Source: Opitutia bacterium UBA953 (GTDB lineage Bacteria; Verrucomicrobiota; Verrucomicrobiia; Opitutales; UBA953). From it: a DNA stretch of 26,062 nucleotides. The notes under the pieces are model-generated. The model was not told the origin of the DNA. It worked only from the letters and a program-made list of their open reading frames with translations, and made no database searches. The stretch lies in contig DBCR01000024.1 in assembly GCA_002293125.1 (NCBI GenBank), positions 5,916-31,977 of the forward strand. The letters are read 5' to 3'. A program made the position numbers and the translations under genes. Shown in pieces: positions 14,627 through 23,724 of the stretch (the stretch's first letter is position 1; each line of letters opens with the position of its first letter).

Positions 14627-15796
14627 ATGCACGTCCGGGCCATCGCCATCCTCGGAGCCACCGGCTCCATCGGCACGACCACCCTTAATGTCGTCAGGGC
14701 CCATCCGTCCCGCCTGCGTGTCGCCGGTCTGGCCGCCCACTCTCGCTGGCGCGAACTCGTCGGCCCGGCCAAGGAGTTCGGTGTCGGTGTCATCGCCCTA
14801 GCCGATCCGGCCGCAGCGGCCGAAGCCCGCGCTTCCGGAGCCTTCCCCGCCGGCACCCGCATCCTCGAAGGTTCCGCCGGCCTCACCGAGGTCGCCTGCC
14901 TCCCTGAAATCTCGATGGTCGTCTCCGCCGTCGTCGGCACCGCCGGCCTCGCGCCGACGCTCGCCGCGCTGAAGGCGAAGAAGGACGTCGCCCTCGCCAA
15001 CAAGGAACTCCTCGTGCTCGCCGGCAAGTTCGTGACCGAAGCCGCCCGTGCCTCCGGCGCGCGCCTGCTCCCGGTCGATAGCGAACACAACGCGATCCAC
15101 CAGCTACTGCGCGATAAGCCCAAGGGTGATATCGACCGTCTCGTGCTCACGGCGTCAGGCGGCGCCTTCCGCGACACGCCGCTCGCCGAGCTGAAGCACG
15201 TCACGCTCGCCCAGGCCCTCAAGCATCCCAATTGGAGCATGGGCCCGAAGGTCACGATCGATTCGGCGACGATGGCGAACAAGGGGCTCGAAGTCATCGA
15301 AGCGCGCTGGCTCTTCGACATCCCCGCTGACCGCATCGACGTCGTGGTCCACCCCCAGAGCATCATCCATTCGCTGGTGACGCTGACCGACGGCAGCCTC
15401 CAAGCGCTGCTCTCGCCGCCCTCGATGGCGTACCCGATCCAGGACTGCCTCCTTTTCCCGGACCGCCTACCCTGCCCCGCCCCGCGGCTCGACCTCGCCC
15501 AGGCCCTCACGCTCGGCATGACCCCGCCCGACCCGGCTCGCTACCCTTGTCTAGGGCTGGCCCGCTCGGCGGCCACGACCGGCGGTACCGCCCCGGCCAT
15601 CTTTAACGCGGCCAACGAGGTCGCCGTAACCGAATTCGTGGCCGGCAAGCTACCCTTCACCGGCATCGCCGAGCTCGTCGGCCGAGCCTTGGCCGCCGTT
15701 TCCGCCCGCGAACCGGGGTCCTTGGACGACGTCCTCGCCGCCGATGCCGAAGCGAGGGCGGTCACGTCCAGGCTCGCCCTGGGACTAGCCCGTTGA
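14627..15796 (+). CDS. dxr: 1-deoxy-D-xylulose 5-phosphate reductoisomerase
   Basis: A 389-residue enzyme converting DXP to MEP with NADPH, the first committed step of the MEP pathway. The NADPH loop I-L-G-A-T-G-S-I-G is at residues 7-15, and A-L-A-N-K-E lies near 120. The metal-binding V-D-S-E-H-N-A-I-H-Q follows near 145, and the substrate-loop motif M-G-P-K-V-T-I-D-S-A-T-M-A-N-K-G-L-E near 205. All active-site motifs are intact and the length is normal. I chose the ATG at 14627, nine residues before the Rossmann loop; a TTG at 14603 is possible. No Shine-Dalgarno sequence is visible. rseP starts 24 bases downstream, a common dxr-rseP arrangement. Confidence 0.97.
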   Translation: MHVRAIAILGATGSIGTTTLNVVRAHPSRLRVAGLAAHSRWRELVGPAKEFGVGVIALADPAAAAEARASGAFPAGTRILEGSAGLTEVACLPEISMVVSAVVGTAGLAPTLAALKAKKDVALANKELLVLAGKFVTEAARASGARLLPVDSEHNAIHQLLRDKPKGDIDRLVLTASGGAFRDTPLAELKHVTLAQALKHPNWSMGPKVTIDSATMANKGLEVIEARWLFDIPADRIDVVVHPQSIIHSLVTLTDGSLQALLSPPSMAYPIQDCLLFPDRLPCPAPRLDLAQALTLGMTPPDPARYPCLGLARSAATTGGTAPAIFNAANEVAVTEFVAGKLPFTGIAELVGRALAAVSAREPGSLDDVLAADAEARAVTSRLALGLAR

Positions 15797-15820
15797 GATA
15801 ACCCCCTTCCTCTTTCTTCC

Positions 15821-17662
15821 ATGGATAACATTTTTTTCGGCGACCTCCTCGGCTCTCTCTGGGGCATCAGCCTCGTCGCCATCTTCTTCGGCGGCTCGAT
15901 CTTCGTCCACGAACTCGGCCACTTCCTCGCCGCCCGCAAGCGCGGCCTGAAGATCGAGCGCTTCTCGATCGGCTTCGGCCCGCGCCTCTTCGGCTGGACC
16001 GGCAAGGATGGCGTCGACTACCGCGTGTCGATCATCCCGCTCGGCGGCTATGTCGCGCTGCCCCAGCTCGCCGACATGGAAGGCATCGAAGGCGCGAGCA
16101 GCGAGGAAGCCGAAAAACTCCCGAAGATTTCCTACGCCGACAAGATGATCGTCTCGGTCATGGGCGCCGTCTTCAACGTCATCTTCGCCTTCGTTCTCGC
16201 CTGCGTACTCTGGTTCACCGGTATGCCGGTCGCCGCGGGCACCTCCAGCACCATCATCGGCTACGTGCCCGAACAGCTCGTGACGAGCTCCGGCCACCTG
16301 GCCGAACTCGGCCTCGGGAACACGGTCGTCGGACCGGCGTTCAAGGCCGGCCTTCGCTCCGGCGACAAGGTGCTGTCCATCGACGATACCACGGTCAGCA
16401 ACTTCAACCAAATCACCGAGGCGGTGATGCTCGGTAATCGTAAAGACTCCCAAGGCAACCCGACCGCGACCTTCAAGGTCGAGCGCGACGGCAAGGAACT
16501 TGAATTCGTCGTCCAGCCGGCCCGCATCGAGCTGAACGCGAAGTCCGGCGATAAGGTCCGTATGGCCGGCCTGCAGCCGCGCACGGAAGTCATCATCGGC
16601 ACGCCGGCGCCGAAATCGCCCGCCGAGAAGGCCGGACTGAAGACCGGCGACCGCGTGCTCTCCATCGACGGACAGCCGCTGAACAATACCGTCGAATTCC
16701 GCGAACTGCTCCGCAAAGGCGGCGCGAAGCCCCGTACGCTCCTCGTCGAACGCGAAGGGGGCGTGAGCGCCAAGGTCATCATCACTCCGCAGGTGAACAC
16801 GACGGTCAACCCGGTCAGCATCATCGCCTATGGCGAAGAGAAGAACCGCCATCAACTCATCGTCCTTCCCGCCACGCGCGACCTGCTCACCAACGACGCC
16901 GCGGCCATCCGTGACCAGCTCATGGTGCTCGGCTTTTCGCCCGAAGATCCGGCCCTGGCGGAGACGCTCAAGATCGGCACGATCATCGACAAGGTCGACG
17001 GACGCTCGCAGATCACTTCGGTCCGTTCGCTCGAAGACCTCGAGAAAGCCGGCGCGGGCGCCCCGCGCGATCTCACGGTCTACTGGAAGCGCGCCAACGG
17101 CGACGCCGGCAACCTGACGCTCCGCAACGCCCAGGTGCGCCGCGGTAAGCCGGTCGAACACGCCCAGATCGGCACCTATTTCGTGACGAAGACCGAACTC
17201 GCCTACCGCAACCCCTGGGAAACCTGCGCAGGTATCGTGAATTCGACCTTCACCACGCTGGGTCGCCTCTTCGACCGCGGCTCCGACATCCAGGTGAAGC
17301 AGCTCGCTTCGGTGATCTCGATCACGAAGACCTACTACAACATCTCCGAAGACATCCGCCGCGTGCTCTGGTTCACGGTGCTCATCAATCTGAACCTTGC
17401 GGTCCTCAACCTCCTGCCGATCCCGGTCCTCGACGGCGGCCACATGCTCATCGCCACGATCCAGCGCTTCACCAAGGGCATCCTGAGCAACAAGGCGGTC
17501 ATCATCCTGCAATACACCTTCATGGGCCTCCTGCTGTCGTTGATGGCCTATATCATCCTGCACGACGTCCGCCGATGCTCCGGCGACAGCGAACTCCAGC
17601 TCAAGCAGCAGCTCCTGGAACGCCACGTCTATAAGTCGCAGGACTTCGGCGCGAAGAAGTGA
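15821..17662 (+). CDS. rseP: RseP-type site-2 membrane metalloprotease, long form
   Basis: A 613-residue intramembrane zinc protease of the M50/RseP family, which cleaves anti-sigma factors and remnant signal peptides. H-E-L-G-H is at residues 30-34 in the first membrane segment. P-L-G-G-Y-V-A-L follows, and a second membrane segment lies at about 108-132. The C-terminal half of the active site is N-L-L-P-I-P-V-L-D-G-G-H near 535, followed by more membrane segments. Between them are two clear PDZ domains (about 160-235 and 250-325) and a third, more divergent PDZ-like stretch (about 380-450). This makes the protein roughly 160 residues longer than E. coli RseP. The leader before ATG is pyrimidine-rich with no Shine-Dalgarno sequence, and translation probably follows dxr on one transcript. 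Confidence 0.95.
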   Translation: MDNIFFGDLLGSLWGISLVAIFFGGSIFVHELGHFLAARKRGLKIERFSIGFGPRLFGWTGKDGVDYRVSIIPLGGYVALPQLADMEGIEGASSEEAEKLPKISYADKMIVSVMGAVFNVIFAFVLACVLWFTGMPVAAGTSSTIIGYVPEQLVTSSGHLAELGLGNTVVGPAFKAGLRSGDKVLSIDDTTVSNFNQITEAVMLGNRKDSQGNPTATFKVERDGKELEFVVQPARIELNAKSGDKVRMAGLQPRTEVIIGTPAPKSPAEKAGLKTGDRVLSIDGQPLNNTVEFRELLRKGGAKPRTLLVEREGGVSAKVIITPQVNTTVNPVSIIAYGEEKNRHQLIVLPATRDLLTNDAAAIRDQLMVLGFSPEDPALAETLKIGTIIDKVDGRSQITSVRSLEDLEKAGAGAPRDLTVYWKRANGDAGNLTLRNAQVRRGKPVEHAQIGTYFVTKTELAYRNPWETCAGIVNSTFTTLGRLFDRGSDIQVKQLASVISITKTYYNISEDIRRVLWFTVLINLNLAVLNLLPIPVLDGGHMLIATIQRFTKGILSNKAVIILQYTFMGLLLSLMAYIILHDVRRCSGDSELQLKQQLLERHVYKSQDFGAKK

Positions 17663-17671
17663 GCGAGGCCT

Positions 17672-17727
17672 GGTAGGGTCGAGCGTCCCTGCTCGACCGC
17701 GGGCGACCAAGGATGGTCGCCCCTACC
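17672..17727. repeat. 56-bp double-hairpin palindrome, copy 1
   Basis: The copy starts with GGTAGGG (17672-17678) and ends with its reverse complement CCCTACC (17721-17727). Inside are hairpin A (TCGAGC / GCTCGA, six-base loop GTCCCT), a central CCGCGG (17697-17702) and hairpin B (GCGACC / GGTCGC, loop AAGGAT). Stem A extends to 8 bp. It lies nine bases after the rseP stop. No T-run follows, so it is not a standard terminator. Confidence 0.85.
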
Positions 17728-17760
17728 CAAGTTGCATGGCTATCTGAGCATAATAGCCTC

Positions 17761-17806
17761 TGGCCCTCCGGCCAACCGGCCCTCCTGCGGAGCCTCTGGC
17801 TCCGCA
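17761..17806. repeat. Two C-TCY-G loop hairpins upstream of the MBL-fold gene
   Basis: TGGCC / GGCCA (17761-17774) and a perfect 9-bp stem TGCGGAGCC / GGCTCCGCA (17786-17806) both have a loop reading C-TCY-G (TCC or TCT closed by C and G). The rest of the 193-base rseP/MBL gap holds copy 1 of the 56-bp palindrome and a small palindrome at 17819-17836. Confidence 0.65.
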
Positions 17807-17818
17807 AAATCCTCGTCC

Positions 17819-17836
17819 AAGGGAACTTATTCCCTT
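17819..17836. promoter_or_regulatory. Small perfect palindrome 20 bases before the MBL-fold start
   Basis: AAGGGAA and TTCCCTT are perfect 7-bp inverted repeats around CTTA. The position, ending 19 bases before the ATG at 17856, would suit an operator or a 5' leader hairpin. No regulator is identified. Confidence 0.35.
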
Positions 17837-17855
17837 TATCTCCCCTCATAACCCC

Positions 17856-18887
17856 ATGGAAAAGCCCCTCCCCGAAAACTCCCGTCGTCAGTTCCTCGGC
17901 AACCTGAGCGCCGCCCTCGCCGCCCTCAGTATCCCGGCCGCCCTCGCCGCCGCCCAGGCCGCGACCGATGCCGCTGGCAATCCGATCCCAAAGAAGGCGA
18001 TTCCGAACCCCTATATCCATAAGTTCGCCATCGGTAAGTTCGAGGCTTGGTCCATCAGCGATGGCTACGGTACCTTCAAGAATTGCGTCACGAAGAAGAT
18101 GTTCCCGAAGGCCGAGACGGCGGCCATGACCAAGGCACTCGTCGACCTCGGCGAGCGGCCCGACGACGTCACCCTCTACATCAACATCCTGCTCCTGCGG
18201 AAGGATAAGGAAGTCATCCTCGTCGACGCCGGCTTCGGCCCGCACAAGAATCAGAACTGGGGTTGGCTCGCCGACGCGATGGACACCATCGGCATCGCGT
18301 TTAAGGACGTGACCCACGCCCTGCTCAGCCACTCGCACATCGACCACATCGGCGGTCTCGCCAGCGGCGGCAAAATCCTCTTCCCCAACGCGGCCGTCCA
18401 CGTCCTCAAGGAGGAAGTCGACTTCTGGCGCGGCAAGGAACCCGATTTCTCGAAGTCGCACCGCACCGACGACATCAAGGGCATGATCCGAAACGTCCGC
18501 GGATCGTTCGATACGCTCCAGCCGAACTTGGTCATCCATAAGGATGGCGACCAGATCCTCGACGGCGCGATCACGATCCTCGCCGCCCCCGGCCATACCG
18601 ATGGCCATGCGATCTTCCGGATCAAGTCCGACGGGCAGTCCCTCCTGCACCTCTCCGACCTCGCCCATAACCACGTGCTGATGCTCGAAGACCCTAACTG
18701 GTTCATCGACTTCGACCACAACCCCGAAGTCGCCGTGGCGACCCGCAAGAAGGTCTTCGCCGAAATCGCCGCCACGAAGGAGCGCGCCTACGGCTTCCAC
18801 CTCCCCTGGCCGGGCTTGGGCGTGGTGATCCCCAATGGCCGCAAGGGTTACCAGTGGATTCCGTCGTCCCATCGCTGGGATTTCTGA
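17856..18887 (+). CDS. Tat-exported MBL-fold metallo-hydrolase (lactonase-like)
   Basis: A 343-residue protein. The N-terminus has a twin-arginine signal (S-R-R-Q-F-L-G at residues 9-15, hydrophobic stretch to about 34), so it should be folded in the cytoplasm and exported by Tat. The MBL zinc motif H-S-H-I-D-H is at 159-164. P-G-H-T-D-G-H near 247 and L-S-D-L-A-H near 268 give the other ligands, and G-F-H-L-P-W-P-G-L-G near the end the last His. This pattern is typical of the broad lactonase/glyoxalase-II-like group; a quorum-quenching role is possible but unproven. The leader is pyrimidine-rich with no Shine-Dalgarno sequence. ispG starts 41 bases after its stop. Confidence 0.85.
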   Translation: MEKPLPENSRRQFLGNLSAALAALSIPAALAAAQAATDAAGNPIPKKAIPNPYIHKFAIGKFEAWSISDGYGTFKNCVTKKMFPKAETAAMTKALVDLGERPDDVTLYINILLLRKDKEVILVDAGFGPHKNQNWGWLADAMDTIGIAFKDVTHALLSHSHIDHIGGLASGGKILFPNAAVHVLKEEVDFWRGKEPDFSKSHRTDDIKGMIRNVRGSFDTLQPNLVIHKDGDQILDGAITILAAPGHTDGHAIFRIKSDGQSLLHLSDLAHNHVLMLEDPNWFIDFDHNPEVAVATRKKVFAEIAATKERAYGFHLPWPGLGVVIPNGRKGYQWIPSSHRWDF

Positions 18888-18893
18888 CGCTCG

Positions 18894-18922
18894 TTGACGG
18901 CTGAGGGCAAAGGGGTTGAGAT
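18894..18922 (+). promoter_or_regulatory. Candidate promoter for ispG, nearly leaderless
   Basis: TTGACG (18894-18899) and TGAGAT (18917-18922) are exactly 17 bases apart; the second box ends six bases before the ATG. The -35 match is good, the -10 match is poor (three of six). Transcription from here would give an almost leaderless mRNA. Confidence 0.25.
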
Positions 18923-18928
18923 AACCCT

Positions 18929-20941
<2,013 letters not shown>

Positions 20942-20944
20942 GCC

Positions 20945-20999
20945 GGTAGGGTCGGCACCACGTGCTGTCCCAGTCTGCCTCGCATCCGCTGTCCCTACC
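20945..20999. repeat. 55-bp degenerate copy of the double-hairpin palindrome
   Basis: GGTAGGG (20945-20951) and CCCTACC (20993-20999) frame the entire gap between the convergent ispG and hydrolase stops. The left hairpin (20949-20971) has 10-base arms with one mismatch and one G-U pair around a CAC loop. The central CCGCGG and the right hairpin have decayed. Confidence 0.6.
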
Positions 21000-21000
21000 T

Positions 21001-21774
21001 TTATTTAACTTCTGCCGTCAGGACCTCAATCAACGGCTTCGAATCCGGCAGGCCGTGAGGATGGTGATCGCCGCCGGCCTTGGGGAACACCTTCACGCGG
21101 CCGCCGTTGTCCTGCCAGAGCTTGATGACATACGCGGCGTTGTCTTCGAACGGAACGGTCTTGTCGGCGGTGCCGTGACACGAGATCAGGAACACGCCGG
21201 CCTTGATCGCGGGAAGCAATCCTTCGGCGGGTTGCAGTGACTTGGCCTTGGCTTCGTCGTCGTTCGCATAACCGAACTCGGTCTTGTACAGCGCCCAATC
21301 CTTTGGGCTGCCCTTGCTCTGGTGCGTGAGGGCGACGCCGCCCGGCCAGGAGCGGATATCGCACACGGCGTTGTCGAGATAGAGCACGCTGACGCGATCC
21401 GGATGCAGACGCGCCCAGGCGTTCACGTAAAGCCCGCCACGCGAGATACCGAGGAGCGCCGGCTTGGCGGAGAGGCCGCGCTGGGCGCGCAGCTCCGCGT
21501 AGACCTTTTCCCAGGTCGCCATCGAGCGGGCCGAGCCGAACTGATTGCTCACGCCGACGTAGACGACGTGCCAGCCCTGGGCGACAAGGCCATCCTCGAG
21601 CTTCTTCAGGTGGCCACCGAACTCGCCGACCCAAAGCCAGGGCCTACCGGGAGCGGGCTGCGGCGGAACCTTCACGGTCACCGCCTTGCCGTCGATGGTC
21701 AGCTTCTCGACCGTGGCGGCCGAAGCGACGGCGCAAAACGCCATTCCGAGCAGAGCGAGGAGGATGCGGGGCAT
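21001..21774 (-). CDS. Secreted alpha/beta-hydrolase family protein
   Basis: A 257-residue protein with a Sec signal peptide (hydrophobic residues 4-17, cleavage likely after A-S-A near residue 19). The nucleophile elbow is G-I-S-R-G (Ser111). An acid follows in C-H-G-T-A-D-K-T-V-P, and the catalytic His candidates are in G-G-D-H-H-P-H-G near the C-terminus, so the triad looks complete. It resembles periplasmic esterases of the carbohydrate-esterase/peptidase S9 type. Substrate and exact family are not recognisable. It is convergent with ispG, with copy 2 of the palindrome filling the gap, and divergent from gpmI across 239 bases containing further hairpins. Confidence 0.75.
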   Translation of the reverse strand: MPRILLALLGMAFCAVASAATVEKLTIDGKAVTVKVPPQPAPGRPWLWVGEFGGHLKKLEDGLVAQGWHVVYVGVSNQFGSARSMATWEKVYAELRAQRGLSAKPALLGISRGGLYVNAWARLHPDRVSVLYLDNAVCDIRSWPGGVALTHQSKGSPKDWALYKTEFGYANDDEAKAKSLQPAEGLLPAIKAGVFLISCHGTADKTVPFEDNAAYVIKLWQDNGGRVKVFPKAGGDHHPHGLPDSKPLIEVLTAEVK

Positions 21775-21782
21775 GACGGAAA

Positions 21783-21810
21783 TTTATGTGCAAAGGTGCA
21801 AAGTTGTAAA
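21783..21810 (-). promoter_or_regulatory. Candidate promoter for the secreted hydrolase, with tandem 8-mers
   Basis: On the minus strand, TTTACA (21810-21805) and CATAAA (21788-21783) are 16 bases apart in a locally A/T-rich stretch, and the ATG is eight bases further. The plus strand here reads as three tandem 8-mers: GTGCAAAG (21788-21795), GTGCAAAG (21796-21803) and TTGTAAAG (21804-21811). These could be a direct-repeat operator overlapping the promoter. Confidence 0.4.
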
Positions 21811-21814
21811 GAAA

Positions 21815-21870
21815 GGTAGGGCTGACCACCCTTGGTCAGCCGCGGTTGAGCGAGGGCGCTCAACCCTACC
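21815..21870. repeat. 56-bp double-hairpin palindrome, copy 3 (best preserved)
   Basis: The order is GGTAGGG (21815-21821), hairpin A (CTGACC / GGTCAG, loop ACCCTT), CCGCGG (21840-21845), hairpin B (TTGAGCG / CGCTCAA, loop AGGG) and CCCTACC (21864-21870). The length is 56, as in copy 1, although the stems differ. The last 50 bases (21821-21870) are identical to 23629-23678. Confidence 0.9.
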
Positions 21871-21908
21871 CAAGTCAGGCTAGGTCGTGACGCGGTCCTG
21901 ACCCTACC
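21871..21908. repeat. Partial element attached to copy 3
   Basis: A second CCCTACC (21902-21908) is preceded by an imperfect hairpin: GGTCGTGAC (21883-21891) and GTCCTGACC (21895-21903) around GCG, with two mismatches. It looks like a decayed half-element sharing the end motif of copy 3. Confidence 0.45.
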
Positions 21909-21928
21909 CATGGCTTTTCTGGGCCTCG

Positions 21929-21958
21929 GGTCCTCCGGGCCTCTCGCGCCTCCGGCGC
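21929..21958. repeat. Two C-TCY-G loop hairpins upstream of gpmI
   Basis: GGTCC / GGGCC (21929-21941, one G-U pair) and GCGCC / GGCGC (21946-21958) both close a TCC loop between C and G. They follow the double-hairpin palindrome, as the hairpins at 17761-17806 follow copy 1. The remaining bases up to gpmI (21959-22013) contain a pyrimidine-rich leader and a weak TTGCCA (21968) / TATCTC (21992) pair with an 18-base spacer. Confidence 0.5.
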
Positions 21959-22013
21959 ACCTGCTTCTTGCCAGCGGGGGTAAGTCCGCCCTATCTCTCC
22001 CTCCTATCCATTT

Positions 22014-23567
22014 ATGAAACCCGTACTTCTGGTGATCCGCGACGGTTGGGGCGAAAACCACAATCCTAAGCACGACAAGTTCAACGCCGTGAAGCTGGCG
22101 AACATCCCGGTCTCGCGCGGCCTGACCAAGGATTGGCCCCGCACCGAGATCATGGCCCACGGCCTCGATGTCGGCCTGCCGGTCGGCATCATGGGTAACT
22201 CCGAAGTCGGCCACCAGAACATCGGCGCCGGTCGCATCGTCGACCAGGAGATCGTCCGCATCGACAAGGGCCTCACCGACCCGGCCGCCATGCGCCAGAT
22301 CAAGGCCTTCCGCGGCCTGGTCGAGAACGTCAAGGCCACCGGCGGTGCGGTCCACCTGATGGGCCTCTGCTCCGAAGCCGGCGTCCACTCCACCCTGCCC
22401 CACCTCTACGCCCTCCTCCGCCTGCTGAAGGAAGAAGGCCTCTCGAAGGTCTACATCCACGCCTTCATGGACGGCCGCGACAGCCCGCCCACCTCGGGCC
22501 TCGGTTACCTTAAGCAGCTCGAAGCCGAGCTCGTGAAGATCGGTATCGGCAAGGTCGCCAGCGTCGCCGGCCGCTTCTGGGCCATGGACCGCGACAACCG
22601 CTGGGAACGTGTGAAGACCGCCTACGACGCCCTCACGGGCTCCCCCGCCCCGGAAGCCACTTCGGCCGCCGAAGCGGTGCAGGCCTATTACGACAAGCCG
22701 ACCGACTCTAATACGACCGGTGACGAGTTCGTCCCGGCCACCCGCATCAAGGGCACGGCCTTCATCCAGGACGGCGACTCGGTGCTCTTTTTCAACTTCC
22801 GTGGCGACCGTCCGCGCGAAATCACCCGCGCCTTCATCGATCCGGAGTTCAAGGGCTTCCCCCGTGCGAAGCTGCTCAAGATCTTCTACGCCACGCTCAC
22901 CAACTACGAGAAGGGCCTCTGCCCCAACGTGGTCTTCGATAAGCCCGCCAAGATGGTGAACATCCTCGGCGAGTGGGTCGCCAAACAAGGCATCGCGCAG
23001 TATCGCACGGCCGAGACCGAGAAGTTCCCGCACGTGACCTTCTTCTTCAACGATTACCGCGAAGAAGCGTTCGCCGGCGAAGAGCGCGGCATGGCGCAGA
23101 GCCCGAAGGAAGTCTCGACCTATAACCAGAAGCCCGAGATGTCGGCTTCGCATGTCACCGAGATGGCCAAGGCCGCGATCCTCTCCGGTAAGTTCGGCCT
23201 CATCGTCGTCAACTACGCCAACCCGGATATGGTCGGCCACACCGGCGACCTCGCCGCGGTCTGCAAGGCCTGCGAAGCGGTCGACAACGGCCTCGGCGTC
23301 CTCCTCGCCGCCATCGACCAGGTCGGGGGCAAGGCCCTCGTCACGGCCGACCACGGTAACGCGGACCAGATGTGGGAGCCGGAAGAGAACTGCGCCCACA
23401 CGCGCCACACGCTCAGCCCCGTCGAGGTCATCCTCTACGGCGCCGACTGCAAGGCCCTCAAGACCCGCCCCACCGGGCGCCTCGCCGACGTCGCCCCGAC
23501 CCTGCTCGCCCTCATGGGCCTGCCGAAGCCGGCGGAGATGACTGGTGAGTCGTTGATCGCAGGCTGA
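22014..23567 (+). CDS. gpmI: 2,3-bisphosphoglycerate-independent phosphoglycerate mutase
   Basis: A 517-residue glycolytic/gluconeogenic enzyme interconverting 3- and 2-phosphoglycerate with two metal ions. Asp10 lies in V-I-R-D-G-W-G. The phosphoserine Ser63 is in M-G-N-S-E-V-G-H. H-A-F-x-D-G-R-D and G-R-F-W-A-M-D-R-D-N-R-W are the substrate loop. The C-terminal metal site includes N-Y-A-N-P-D-M-V-G-H-T-G and T-A-D-H-G-N-A-D. Length and all motifs are normal. The leader is C/T-rich without a Shine-Dalgarno sequence. It is transcribed away from the secreted hydrolase and ends six bases before a composite hairpin array. Confidence 0.97.
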   Translation: MKPVLLVIRDGWGENHNPKHDKFNAVKLANIPVSRGLTKDWPRTEIMAHGLDVGLPVGIMGNSEVGHQNIGAGRIVDQEIVRIDKGLTDPAAMRQIKAFRGLVENVKATGGAVHLMGLCSEAGVHSTLPHLYALLRLLKEEGLSKVYIHAFMDGRDSPPTSGLGYLKQLEAELVKIGIGKVASVAGRFWAMDRDNRWERVKTAYDALTGSPAPEATSAAEAVQAYYDKPTDSNTTGDEFVPATRIKGTAFIQDGDSVLFFNFRGDRPREITRAFIDPEFKGFPRAKLLKIFYATLTNYEKGLCPNVVFDKPAKMVNILGEWVAKQGIAQYRTAETEKFPHVTFFFNDYREEAFAGEERGMAQSPKEVSTYNQKPEMSASHVTEMAKAAILSGKFGLIVVNYANPDMVGHTGDLAAVCKACEAVDNGLGVLLAAIDQVGGKALVTADHGNADQMWEPEENCAHTRHTLSPVEVILYGADCKALKTRPTGRLADVAPTLLALMGLPKPAEMTGESLIAG

Positions 23568-23573
23568 TCGTAA

Positions 23574-23678
23574 GGTAGAGACGGCTCTCCGAGCCGTCCT
23601 CCGGCCGCCGCAGGGCGGCCGATGGCAGGCTGACCACCCTTGGTCAGCCGCGGTTGAGCGAGGGCGCTCAACCCTACC
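23574..23678. repeat. Composite hairpin array with a 50-bp copy of the palindrome
   Basis: The order is GGTAGAG (23574-23580), a 7-bp stem ACGGCTC / GAGCCGT with TCC loop, an 8-bp stem CGGCCGCC / GGCGGCCG with GCAG loop (23602-23621), and then 23629-23678, identical over 50 bases to 21821-21870 and ending in CCCTACC. Four hairpins lie in 105 bases between the convergent gpmI and M48 protease genes. This looks like one element inserted into or recombined with another. Confidence 0.85.
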
Positions 23679-23691
23679 TAACAAGACATCA

Positions 23692-23717
23692 GGACAGCAC
23701 GTGGTGCTGTCCCTGCC
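23692..23717. repeat. Perfect 9-bp hairpin half-element
   Basis: GGACAGCAC (23692-23700) and GTGCTGTCC (23704-23712) pair perfectly around GTG and are followed by CTGCC. In reverse complement it reads GGCAGGG followed by the same hairpin family as 20949-20971. It ends just before the M48 protease stop at 23725. Confidence 0.6.
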
Positions 23718-23724
23718 TTCGCGT

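Noticed and set aside
15785..17710. 641-codon minus-strand frame opposite rseP
   Set aside because: Asp/Glu/Val/Arg-rich translation typical of antisense to GC-rich codons; rseP is unmistakable on the plus strand.
17672..17727. Palindrome copy 1 as an ordinary rho-independent terminator of rseP
   Set aside because: No T-run follows, the structure is a double hairpin with an outer stem, and the same element occurs upstream of genes as well as downstream.
21699..23684. 661-codon minus-strand frame opposite gpmI
   Set aside because: It runs through the palindromic repeats and the antisense of gpmI with no recognisable domain.
21815..23717. CRISPR array or phage attachment sites
   Set aside because: Repeats are not regularly spaced, contain internal hairpins, and no cas, integrase or phage gene is nearby; xerC looks like the housekeeping enzyme.
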